Shown: positions 1-4,835 of the stretch, one piece after another
Layout of the letters: each line of letters opens with the position of its first letter
Position numbering within the stretch: the stretch's first letter is position 1
From: Candidatus Woesearchaeota archaeon
Lineage (GTDB): Archaea; Nanoarchaeota; Nanoarchaeia; Woesearchaeales; UBA11576
DNA length: 6,882 bases
Assembly (NCBI GenBank): GCA_013331125.1
Contig: DUGW01000186.1
Location: 1-6,882, forward strand
Direction of reading: 5' to 3'
The notes under the pieces: generated by a model
The model's input: only the letters and a program-made list of their open reading frames with translations
The model's database searches: none
Told to the model about the DNA's origin: nothing
Program-made: the position numbers and the translations under genes

Positions 1-756
1 GAGCAGCAATGCGCATCCCAGTCTCGGGTAGTACTGTTCTGCGTCTTTTGCGAAGCAGTCGAATCCTGCGCTTATCACGATGGCGTCTGGCCTGAACTGT
101 TTTATCCTGTAGTCGAGCTCTTTGCGCATCAACTCCAGGTACTCGTTCTCTGTTGTGCCTGGTGGCAGATACACATTATATACGTTCCCTTCATCGAGTG
201 ATGCTCCTGGGAACACACCTTCCTGGTTTATCGAGAAATAATACACTTTTCCTGGGAAATGCTTGTTGAGCTGCTTGACGCAGTCCTGTGTCCCGTCTCC
301 CCTGTGCATGTCGAAGTCGAATATCAGCACCTTCTTCCCTTTCTGCAGCATGTATGCTGCGCCTATCGCCGCGTTGTTGAATATGCAGAATCCTCCTGTC
401 CATCCTGGGTGTGCGTGGTGTCCTGGTGGCCTTACTAGTGCGAATGCGTTCTGTCCTTTCAGGACGTAGTCTGCTGCTTTCACTGCTGCACCCACTGCAG
501 TGACTGCTACATTATATGTCTCTGCTGTGACGTATGTGTCCCCTGCGTCTATGTGCCTTATCCTGTCTCCTGCTTCCAGGCTCATGTTCTTGACTTTCTC
601 TATGTATTCAGGGGTGTGTACCAGGTGCAGGTAGATGTCTCCTTTATCTGCCTTTTCGAATTCCAGTTCTGTAAGAAGTCTCTTTATCCTTTCTGGCCTT
701 TCCACGTGGCCTTCCAGCTTATGCTTCAGGAATATATTGCTGCTTATAAGCTTCAT
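1..756 (-). CDS. Histone deacetylase family protein, partial (C-terminus outside window)
   Basis: The frame is open for 252 codons from ATG at 756 to the window edge with no stop, so the C-terminal part is missing. Family members are zinc hydrolases that remove acyl groups from lysines or related amides such as acetylpolyamines. Visible motifs: HxxRPxR-like start (GHVERPERI, 17-25), VHTPEYI (46-52), RPPGHHAHPG with the active-site His pair (H113, H114), FNNAAIGA, DFDMHRGDGTQ carrying zinc ligands D149 and H151, and SAGFD with the third zinc ligand D233. All catalytic residues are therefore present. Family length is usually 300-370 residues, so roughly 50-100 are lost at the edge. The start follows a short G-rich ribosome-binding-like stretch (minus-strand GGGGGTTGA) and a TATA-like element about 40 bp upstream. 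The gene is divergent from the small Cys-rich gene at 860. The true substrate (archaeal chromatin protein, other protein or polyamine) cannot be told from sequence. Family call is very sure. Confidence 0.95.
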   Translation of the reverse strand, partial: MKLISSNIFLKHKLEGHVERPERIKRLLTELEFEKADKGDIYLHLVHTPEYIEKVKNMSLEAGDRIRHIDAGDTYVTAETYNVAVTAVGAAVKAADYVLKGQNAFALVRPPGHHAHPGWTGGFCIFNNAAIGAAYMLQKGKKVLIFDFDMHRGDGTQDCVKQLNKHFPGKVYYFSINQEGVFPGASLDEGNVYNVYLPPGTTENEYLELMRKELDYRIKQFRPDAIVISAGFDCFAKDAEQYYPRLGCALLL

Positions 757-859
757 TTCAACCCCCTTTTAGACCTTAATCTATCTTGTCATATTTAAAT
801 ATTATCCTCATAAGACTTATATTCTACCTGCAGATACCTGCGTATGGGAGGTTAGTAAT
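757..859. promoter_or_regulatory. Divergent promoter region between HDAC gene and Cys-rich gene
   Basis: This 103-bp spacer contains the near-palindromic TATA element ATATTTAAATAT at 791-802, which can be read on both strands. For the leftward gene it would start transcription near 770, giving a leader of about 14 nt. For the rightward gene it would start near 824, giving a leader of about 36 nt that holds GGGAGGT at 847-853. A second weaker AT stretch (TTATATT, 817-823) is an alternative for the rightward gene. Promoter assignment is by spacing only. Confidence 0.5.
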
Positions 860-1165
860 ATGGCAGGTGAAAGAGATAAGAATACATGTGAGTTCTATGA
901 AGGTTGCGTGATGCATAGGGGCATGGGAAGGCAGTTCCCTCTGTGGGCCAAGCCTGACTGTACCAAGTATTGCATGGGTTATATCCCTGATCGTGGAGAT
1001 AAATGTCCTGTCTATGCAACCAATGCTGAATATCTGAAGATTTTGGCTCAAGGTATTGAAGGGTTGACTGACAAGATCAGTAGAGGTGCCGACAGGTTGG
1101 CAGAGAAGATTGATGATCTCACTGCAGAACTGGAAGAGAGAGGGCCTACTAGAGCATCTGATTAA
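860..1165 (+). CDS. Small Cys-rich protein with C-terminal coiled coil, function unknown
   Basis: This 101-residue protein is not one I recognise. The N-terminal half carries five cysteines and a histidine in the order C10-X5-C16, H19, C34-X3-C38, C49, a layout that could bind zinc or an iron-sulfur cluster. The C-terminal half (about 56-95) has a heptad-like pattern of I/L residues among K, D and E (ILAQGIEGLTDKI..ADRLAEKIDDLTAELEE) and should form an amphipathic helix or coiled coil. This suggests a metal-stabilised head on a self-associating stalk. There is no signal peptide or membrane segment, so it is probably cytoplasmic. The start is supported by GGGAGGT located 7-13 bases upstream. 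The gene is divergent from the HDAC gene and convergent with the Dph2-like gene, its stop codon overlapping that gene's stop. Reality of the gene is fairly sure from the promoter, ribosome site and cysteine pattern; its function is open. Confidence 0.75.
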   Translation: MAGERDKNTCEFYEGCVMHRGMGRQFPLWAKPDCTKYCMGYIPDRGDKCPVYATNAEYLKILAQGIEGLTDKISRGADRLAEKIDDLTAELEERGPTRASD

Positions 1166-1791
1166 TCCAGGTCCTCGATGTTCAGTACATTGATGTCTTC
1201 CATCAGTCTTGGGCACATCGTGTTCACCCAGCACTCTACCCAGTTGAAGTTCTCGAGTTCTGAGAGGTTCAGTGTCTCGCATACGAAATAATAGAATTGT
1301 TTGTCCGGCCACTTGGCCTCCAATCCGAACATGTCCTTTTTCTCTGCCTGCACTGTGCTCTGTCCTTTCTTTGTCGTCATCAATACCCCGATGAGATTGC
1401 TTGAATGGAACCTGGCCAGCAGTCCCTGCTTCTTCTTCCTGTGCGCCTCCACATTGGCTGAGAACTCATCTATCATCATGCTCTCTGGATGGAGCACATA
1501 TACCTTTTTCCCTGTCTTGAATGCGACACCTAGTGGATGGAACCTTCCTGTCCCGACATAAAGGAATGCGTCGACCTCTTCAGCTACGCGCATCGCTGCT
1601 TCCTGGTCACATCCGAGTATCTGCCCTGCGATCACTGCCTTCTTTCCCTTTGACTCAAGGAATGATTTGACCTTGTCCATCTCTGCAAGATACTGGATGG
1701 TCGTCACCAACCCGACCCTCTCTGGGAGCATGGATACATCGAACTCTACCTTGCCCAGTTTCAGCTTCGCGTGTATGAACTCTACCTTCAT
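1162..1791 (-). CDS. Short Dph2-family (diphthamide synthesis) protein lacking the N-terminal domain
   Basis: Dph2 transfers the 3-amino-3-carboxypropyl group of S-adenosylmethionine to a histidine of elongation factor 2, the first step of diphthamide synthesis, using a [4Fe-4S] cluster held by one cysteine from each of three domains. This 209-residue protein shows the second-domain motifs GLVTTIQYL (27-35), GQILGCD with C61, and YVGTGRFHPLGVA (78-90). It also shows the third-domain motifs GVLMTTKKGQ (135-144) and WVNTMCPRL with C193. Spacing between the two cysteines (132) fits the family (about 124 in the Pyrococcus enzyme, from memory). Archaeal Dph2 is usually about 330-345 residues; here roughly the first 100, with the first cluster ligand, are absent. 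An in-frame ATG at 1839 would add 16 residues (low-quality hydrophobic sequence) but lies upstream of a TATA-like element, so I chose 1791, which sits 26 bp from that element. It may be a non-catalytic partner of another Dph2 copy, one half of a split enzyme, or a repurposed paralogue. Family call is sure; activity is not. Confidence 0.88.
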   Translation of the reverse strand: MKVEFIHAKLKLGKVEFDVSMLPERVGLVTTIQYLAEMDKVKSFLESKGKKAVIAGQILGCDQEAAMRVAEEVDAFLYVGTGRFHPLGVAFKTGKKVYVLHPESMMIDEFSANVEAHRKKKQGLLARFHSSNLIGVLMTTKKGQSTVQAEKKDMFGLEAKWPDKQFYYFVCETLNLSELENFNWVECWVNTMCPRLMEDINVLNIEDLD

Positions 1792-1812
1792 AAGAAAAAG
1801 GAAGTGAGAAAG

Positions 1813-1821
1813 ATTTAAAAG
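1813..1821 (-). promoter_or_regulatory. TATA box for the short Dph2 gene
   Basis: Minus-strand CTTTTAAAT is centred 26 bp upstream of the A of the ATG at 1791. This spacing places the transcription start at or next to the start codon, so the mRNA is probably leaderless. It also separates this gene from the upstream LemA operon, whose last stop is at 1847. Confidence 0.6.
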
Positions 1822-1846
1822 ATTATCTGAAAAAGACAATGAAGAT

Positions 1847-2416
1847 CTAGAATTCTACCTTCACGTCTTCCCTGTCTTTCCCTTCTGCCTTGAACATCTC
1901 TTCTTCCTTGTATCCGAGCATGTTCGCTATGAAGACAGTAGGTATCTGTTTTATCTTTATGTTATAGGTATTGACTGAGTCGTTGTAGAACTCCCGTCTG
2001 TCAGCCAGTTCATTCTCTATGCCTGATATCCTGTCCTGCAGTTGCATGAAGTTCTGGTTTGCCTGCAGCTGCGGGTAGTTCTCTGCGACTGCGAAGAGTG
2101 TCTTCAGCGCTCCTGTGAGCTGGTTGTCTGCAGCAGCCTTCTGCGGCTTTGTCTTCGCCTTCATCATCGCTGATCTTGCTTTTGTTATCTCTGTCAGCAC
2201 TTCTCTCTCATGTTTCATGTATCCTTTCACAGAGCCCATGAGTTTTGTCAGCTCATCCACTCTCTGCTTCAGCAGCACGTCTATGTTGGCCCATGATTTC
2301 TTTATGTTGTTCTTGAGCCTTACTAGTCCGTTGTATACTCCTACGAACCATCCCACAAGGATGATGACCAGCAGTACGACACCGACTGCAATTATGATCC
2401 CTAGTCCGATTCCCAT
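1847..2416 (-). CDS. LemA family membrane protein
   Basis: This 189-residue protein has the full LemA architecture. An N-terminal hydrophobic segment (about 5-28) should anchor it in the membrane. It is followed by the signature YNGLVRLKNNIKKSWANID (28-46) and a long helical bundle with VLLKQRVDEL, AENYPQLQANQNFMQLQ (111-127) and ENELADRREFYNDSVNTYN (134-152). Length matches the family (about 180-200). LemA proteins are widespread in bacteria and archaea; their biochemical role is not settled. The gene is the third of an operon: its start lies 4 nt after the stop of the second GIDE-domain gene, and a textbook ribosome site AGGAGGGTGA (minus strand, 2421-2430) overlaps that stop, so translation is likely coupled. 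Partnership with the two GIDE proteins at the membrane is inferred from the operon. The C-terminus is charged and probably cytoplasmic. Confidence 0.95.
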   Translation of the reverse strand: MGIGLGIIIAVGVVLLVIILVGWFVGVYNGLVRLKNNIKKSWANIDVLLKQRVDELTKLMGSVKGYMKHEREVLTEITKARSAMMKAKTKPQKAAADNQLTGALKTLFAVAENYPQLQANQNFMQLQDRISGIENELADRREFYNDSVNTYNIKIKQIPTVFIANMLGYKEEEMFKAEGKDREDVKVEF

Positions 2417-2420
2417 TTTT

Positions 2421-2430
2421 TCACCCTCCT
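2421..2430 (-). promoter_or_regulatory. Strong Shine-Dalgarno site for lemA overlapping upstream stop codon
   Basis: Minus-strand AGGAGGGTGA closely matches the complement of the archaeal 16S rRNA 3' end and sits just before the LemA ATG at 2416. The final TGA is also the stop codon of the preceding GIDE gene, which explains how an internal operon gene is translated without its own promoter. Confidence 0.75.
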
Positions 2431-3095
2431 AGATAATGTATGAAATAATATATCGACAGTGATAAGCTGAATACCAGTACTGGTATGCTTATCGTTATGA
2501 TAGTCCTGATATTATTTAAATATAACTGAACTAACTGATTCACCGGCCTGTTGGATATGAAGAAAGGCCCGGGCCCATTAGTTATCAGGATATCGTCCTC
2601 ATTCCTCTTCCCGGTCGTATCCTCGACAGCAGGGTTGTCTCCTGCATAACCTGAGACATATACCTGGTCACCTGGCGCAAGCCTGAATACCCCCACTCCC
2701 AGGTCGAACCTCGCTTTTTTGGGGTTGACCAGTACCTTCCCCGTGCTGTCCTTCACATAGAAAGGGACGGCTTTTCCTGGTAGGAATATAGGTTGATGCT
2801 CATCTTTATAGTACACCAGATCATTTTGTTCATAATCATGAACTGATTCCTTCCCTTGGACCACAGTCCCGAACACCTCTACCGGCCCCATCGCTATGCT
2901 CCGTATCTTTGATGTCGGAAGTTCCTGCATCCTGAACAGCCTTCGGTACCATATCACCCCTATTATCTGCCAGGCGATGCAGACGATGACCATTATCAAT
3001 GAGAAGGTTATGAAGACAGTGTCTGTCTCATGGTCAATGATGACCGGATCCCCCCTGTCTGACAGCCAGTACTCGAATGATCCCTGCTCGACCAT
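2421..3095 (-). CDS. GIDE/BAM-domain membrane protein 2 (divergent copy)
   Basis: This 224-residue protein is a diverged paralogue of the gene just upstream. It has a membrane segment at about 27-50, then the GIDE-domain core ELPTSKIRSIAMG (58-70) and VEVFGTVV. PFYVKDSTGKVLVNP (111-125), PGDQVYVSGYAGDNP (141-155) and DTTGKRNEDDI (159-169) follow, and a second membrane segment lies at about 198-220. GIDE domains occur in eukaryotic MUL1/MAPL, a mitochondrial E3 ligase, and in prokaryotic membrane proteins; no RING finger is present here, so ubiquitin-ligase activity should not be assumed. It lacks the ECVYWRYTIE block that follows the core in copy 1, having a shorter NDLVYYKDEH instead, so part of the domain is eroded. 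The ATG at 3095 overlaps the previous stop as TGATG, implying translational coupling. An in-frame ATG at 3359 gives an Arg-rich, unprotein-like extension read out of frame through copy 1 and was rejected. Family call is good; function unknown. Confidence 0.85.
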   Translation of the reverse strand: MVEQGSFEYWLSDRGDPVIIDHETDTVFITFSLIMVIVCIAWQIIGVIWYRRLFRMQELPTSKIRSIAMGPVEVFGTVVQGKESVHDYEQNDLVYYKDEHQPIFLPGKAVPFYVKDSTGKVLVNPKKARFDLGVGVFRLAPGDQVYVSGYAGDNPAVEDTTGKRNEDDILITNGPGPFFISNRPVNQLVQLYLNNIRTIITISIPVLVFSLSLSIYYFIHYLGG

Positions 3096-3853
3096 CAGAA
3101 CAGCCCCGCCCTGAAGAGTATGTAAGCAAGTCCTGCGAGTATCAGTGCTGCCCCTCCGAACAGTCCTCCGAACACCTTCCATCTGAAGCTTTTCAGCAGG
3201 CTCTCTTCTGGCTTGTCTGATATGTAATAGAATTTTTCGTTCTGTCCTTTCTGTATCATTATGTCGTCTGCATTCTTCTTCCCTGTCGTGTCCTTCACGA
3301 ATGGATTGTCTCCTGCTGTGCCTAGTATGTAGAGGTTGTCTCCTGGTTCTATGTACCATTCCCGGTATCTCATCCTGCCTCCGCTGAAGAATCCTGTGTT
3401 ATGGATGTTGTTCGTCTTGCAGAATGATATTATTCCTGGCAACAATCCAGTGGTGCCTGTCGTCTGTTTGGTATAGTCAGGTGGCGTATCGATTGTGGCT
3501 CCGTCCGGGTCCACAAGCACCTCTCCCGTGTTGTCTTTCACATAGAACGGCCTCATGTCCTTGTCCTGCTTGACCATCGACCAGTGTCCTCCGTTCTTTG
3601 TCTGTATCCAGCGTTCTATCGTGTATCTCCAGTATACGCATTCTTTCTTTGAGAATGGGCTTATCAGCATCTTCTTCTCTTTCACCACTGATGCCTTTAT
3701 CTCTACGAGTCCCATCGCTATCGAGCGTATCTTTGATGTCGGCAGTTCCTCTATGAGCTTCTTCTGCCTCCACCACCTGAATCCCATCACGAACAGGACT
3801 CCTCCTGCGACAAGGCCTCCGATTGCGTAGACGAGCGGGTCTGTGTCTGCCAT
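3095..3853 (-). CDS. GIDE/BAM-domain membrane protein 1
   Basis: This 252-residue protein has an N-terminal membrane helix (about 7-26), a short basic linker and a GIDE-type domain: ELPTSKIRSIAMGLVEIKASV (36-56), then SPFSKKECVYWRYTIER with C72 (65-81), PFYVKDNTGEVLVDP (102-116) and EPGDNLYILGTAGDNPFVKDTTGKKNADDI (169-198). A C-terminal membrane helix follows (about 227-248). The two helices flank a soluble domain that should lie next to the membrane. The same domain is found in MUL1/MAPL of mitochondria, but no RING follows here. About 40 residues (120-160, Gly/Thr-rich, with C145) are an insertion missing from copy 2. The gene leads a three-gene operon (GIDE1, GIDE2, LemA). Its promoter is a TATA box 27 bp before the ATG, so the message is probably leaderless. 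A membrane stress or envelope role is inference from the neighbours. Confidence 0.88.
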   Translation of the reverse strand: MADTDPLVYAIGGLVAGGVLFVMGFRWWRQKKLIEELPTSKIRSIAMGLVEIKASVVKEKKMLISPFSKKECVYWRYTIERWIQTKNGGHWSMVKQDKDMRPFYVKDNTGEVLVDPDGATIDTPPDYTKQTTGTTGLLPGIISFCKTNNIHNTGFFSGGRMRYREWYIEPGDNLYILGTAGDNPFVKDTTGKKNADDIMIQKGQNEKFYYISDKPEESLLKSFRWKVFGGLFGGAALILAGLAYILFRAGLF

Positions 3854-3875
3854 AAGGTTCTCAAACAGAAATTAG

Positions 3876-3884
3876 TATTTAAAG
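3876..3884 (-). promoter_or_regulatory. TATA box of the GIDE1-GIDE2-LemA operon
   Basis: Minus-strand CTTTAAATA is centred 27 bp before the ATG at 3853, with no ribosome site between, so the mRNA probably begins at the start codon. It lies in the 42-bp gap after the RlmH stop, giving the membrane operon its own promoter. Confidence 0.7.
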
Positions 3885-3895
3885 ATTGCTCTGGC

Positions 3896-4357
3896 TCACT
3901 TATGATAATCTATCCCTTTCATTATAGTGAATGCCCTGTATATCTGCTCTACCAGCATCACTCTTATCATCTGGTTCGTGAGTGTCATCCTTGACATGCT
4001 TAGCTTTATCCTTGCCTTGTCTACTACCCTTCGGTCCAGGCCTAATGCGCCTCCGACCACGAATGTTATCCGTTTGTTGTCGATGACTGCCTTGCTCAGC
4101 TGTTCTGCGAACTGTTCGCTGCCCAGCTCTTTCCCCTCGACATCCAGCGCGATCAAGAAATCCTCATCCTTTACCAGCCCCAAAATCCTCTCTCCCTCTG
4201 CGGCTATTATCTTCTCTGCCTCTTTGCCGAGTATCCTTTCGTCCTTGACCTCGACCATCTCGAAGTTTGTGAACCTCTGCAGTCTTTTGGAATATTCTTC
4301 CAGGGCTTCTTTTATCCAGTCCTCTTTTGCCTTGCCTACGAATACGACTCTTATCAT
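3896..4357 (-). CDS. rlmH: 23S rRNA (pseudouridine-1915-N3)-methyltransferase RlmH, SPOUT family
   Basis: This 153-residue protein matches the RlmH (YbeA) family over its full length (bacterial members are about 155-159). RlmH methylates pseudouridine 1915 of 23S rRNA in helix 69 using S-adenosylmethionine, acting as a homodimer on the assembled ribosome. Visible features: the N-terminal strand MIRVVFVGKAKEDWIKEALEEYSKRL; LIALDVEGKELGSEQFAE (68-85); the cofactor-binding FVVGGALGLD (99-108); the knot segment LSMSRMTLTNQMIRVMLVEQIYRAF (119-143); and the terminal YHK (151-153). In many bacterial members the segment after MT(L/F) reads PHQ; here it is TNQ (127-129). The gene is second in a unit behind the TPR-like gene, 74 nt downstream of it. 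It has no obvious TATA box, but GAGGATGA at 4365-4372 (minus strand) can serve as ribosome site. Identification is very sure; retention of exactly the bacterial target site is inferred. Confidence 0.95.
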   Translation of the reverse strand: MIRVVFVGKAKEDWIKEALEEYSKRLQRFTNFEMVEVKDERILGKEAEKIIAAEGERILGLVKDEDFLIALDVEGKELGSEQFAEQLSKAVIDNKRITFVVGGALGLDRRVVDKARIKLSMSRMTLTNQMIRVMLVEQIYRAFTIMKGIDYHK

Positions 4358-4397
4358 TGTGTCTTCATCCTCTTTTTTCTGTCTGCTCCCTGCAACA

Positions 4398-4439
4398 CTG
4401 CAGGATCACTGATCACTGCAGGAATCCTTGATCACTGCA
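4398..4439. repeat. Short tandem repeat (2.3 copies of 18-19 bp) at gene junction
   Basis: Two adjacent units on the + strand, CTGCAGGATCACTGATCA (4398-4415) and CTGCAGGAATCCTTGATCA (4416-4434), are followed by a partial CTGCA (4435-4439). They match closely apart from one inserted base and a few substitutions. The array spans the last two codons and stop of the TPR-like gene and part of the RlmH leader. The units contain palindromes (CTGCAG, TGATCA). Confidence 0.8.
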
Positions 4440-4740
4440 TGAAGTTCTTCCTCACGAACTCTGCCATCTTCTCATCGCCGATCTTTGCCAGCAGTGCGTA
4501 TGCTTCCTGGTATTGTCCCATGAGCATCTTCTTGTCTGCCACCTGTTTCAGGGTGTTGACCGGCAGCGGGAGCCCTGCTTTCTCCAATGCCTGTATGCCC
4601 TGTTCGAACTTTCCCTGCCTGAAGAATATCTCTGCTGCCTGTCCGAATATCTCTTTCCTCTGTGCTTCTGAGAACATCGACCCGTCAAACTCGGATATCC
4701 CTTTGTTGACAATCAGTTTGGCTATCGGGTGTATCTCCAT
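4432..4740 (-). CDS. Small TPR-like helical protein, function unknown
   Basis: This 102-residue, all-helical protein has at least one recognisable tetratricopeptide-like helix pair: AAEIFFRQGKFEQGIQALEKAG (35-56), with small residues and Gly/Ala at the usual packing positions. A second, looser unit is VADKKMLMGQYQEAYALLAKIGD (67-89). Such repeats generally bind peptides or partner proteins. There is no signal peptide or membrane segment, so it is likely cytoplasmic. The start at 4740 is well supported: TTATAAATA on the minus strand lies 27 bp upstream, implying a leaderless transcript. It is the first gene of a unit with RlmH, which may hint at a link to ribosome maturation, but this is only context. 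Its last codons and stop fall inside a short tandem repeat. I do not recognise a named family. Confidence 0.8.
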   Translation of the reverse strand: MEIHPIAKLIVNKGISEFDGSMFSEAQRKEIFGQAAEIFFRQGKFEQGIQALEKAGLPLPVNTLKQVADKKMLMGQYQEAYALLAKIGDEKMAEFVRKNFMQ

Positions 4741-4762
4741 ACGGATATGATGGTCCAGAATG

Positions 4763-4771
4763 TATTTATAA
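4763..4771 (-). promoter_or_regulatory. TATA box of the TPR-like/RlmH unit
   Basis: Minus-strand TTATAAATA is centred 27 bp upstream of the ATG at 4740, predicting a leaderless transcript. It lies back to back with the rightward promoter at 4805-4813 in a 95-bp divergent intergenic region. Confidence 0.75.
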
Positions 4772-4804
4772 TTTTCCTTGGCGCTTCTTTCACTTCTCCA
4801 ATAC

Positions 4805-4813
4805 CTTTATAAA
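4805..4813 (+). promoter_or_regulatory. TATA box of the membrane phosphoesterase gene
   Basis: CTTTATAAA is centred 27 bp upstream of the ATG at 4836, with no ribosome site in between. The transcript probably starts at the initiation codon. Confidence 0.75.
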
Positions 4814-4835
4814 GAACTTGACCAGCTAAGTCCTT

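Noticed and set aside
553..798. Rightward frame across the HDAC start and intergenic region
   Set aside because: Overlaps the conserved N-terminus of the HDAC-family gene in antisense and runs through its promoter.
824..1312. Leftward 162-residue open frame across the Cys-rich gene
   Set aside because: Antisense to the Cys-rich gene and to the end of the Dph2-like gene, with no promoter or ribosome site and an unpatterned sequence; explained by the strand codon bias.
1792..1839. Upstream extension of the Dph2-like protein to an ATG at 1839
   Set aside because: That ATG lies upstream of the TATA element at 1813-1821, and the added residues do not resemble Dph2 domain 1.
3096..3359. Upstream extension of GIDE2 to an ATG at 3359
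   Set aside because: It reads GIDE1 out of frame as an Arg-rich stretch; the TGATG overlap at 3093-3097 gives a natural start.
2421..3853. Calling the two GIDE proteins ubiquitin E3 ligases
   Set aside because: The GIDE family name derives from a RING-bearing eukaryotic protein; neither protein here has a RING Cys/His array.
3927..4412. Rightward 161-residue open frame opposite RlmH
   Set aside because: Exact shadow of RlmH, a clear family match; the Ser/Leu-rich product is typical of reverse reading of purine-rich codons.
4398..4439. CRISPR-like repeat
   Set aside because: Units are adjacent with no spacers and too few, and there are no cas genes; it is a plain short tandem repeat.
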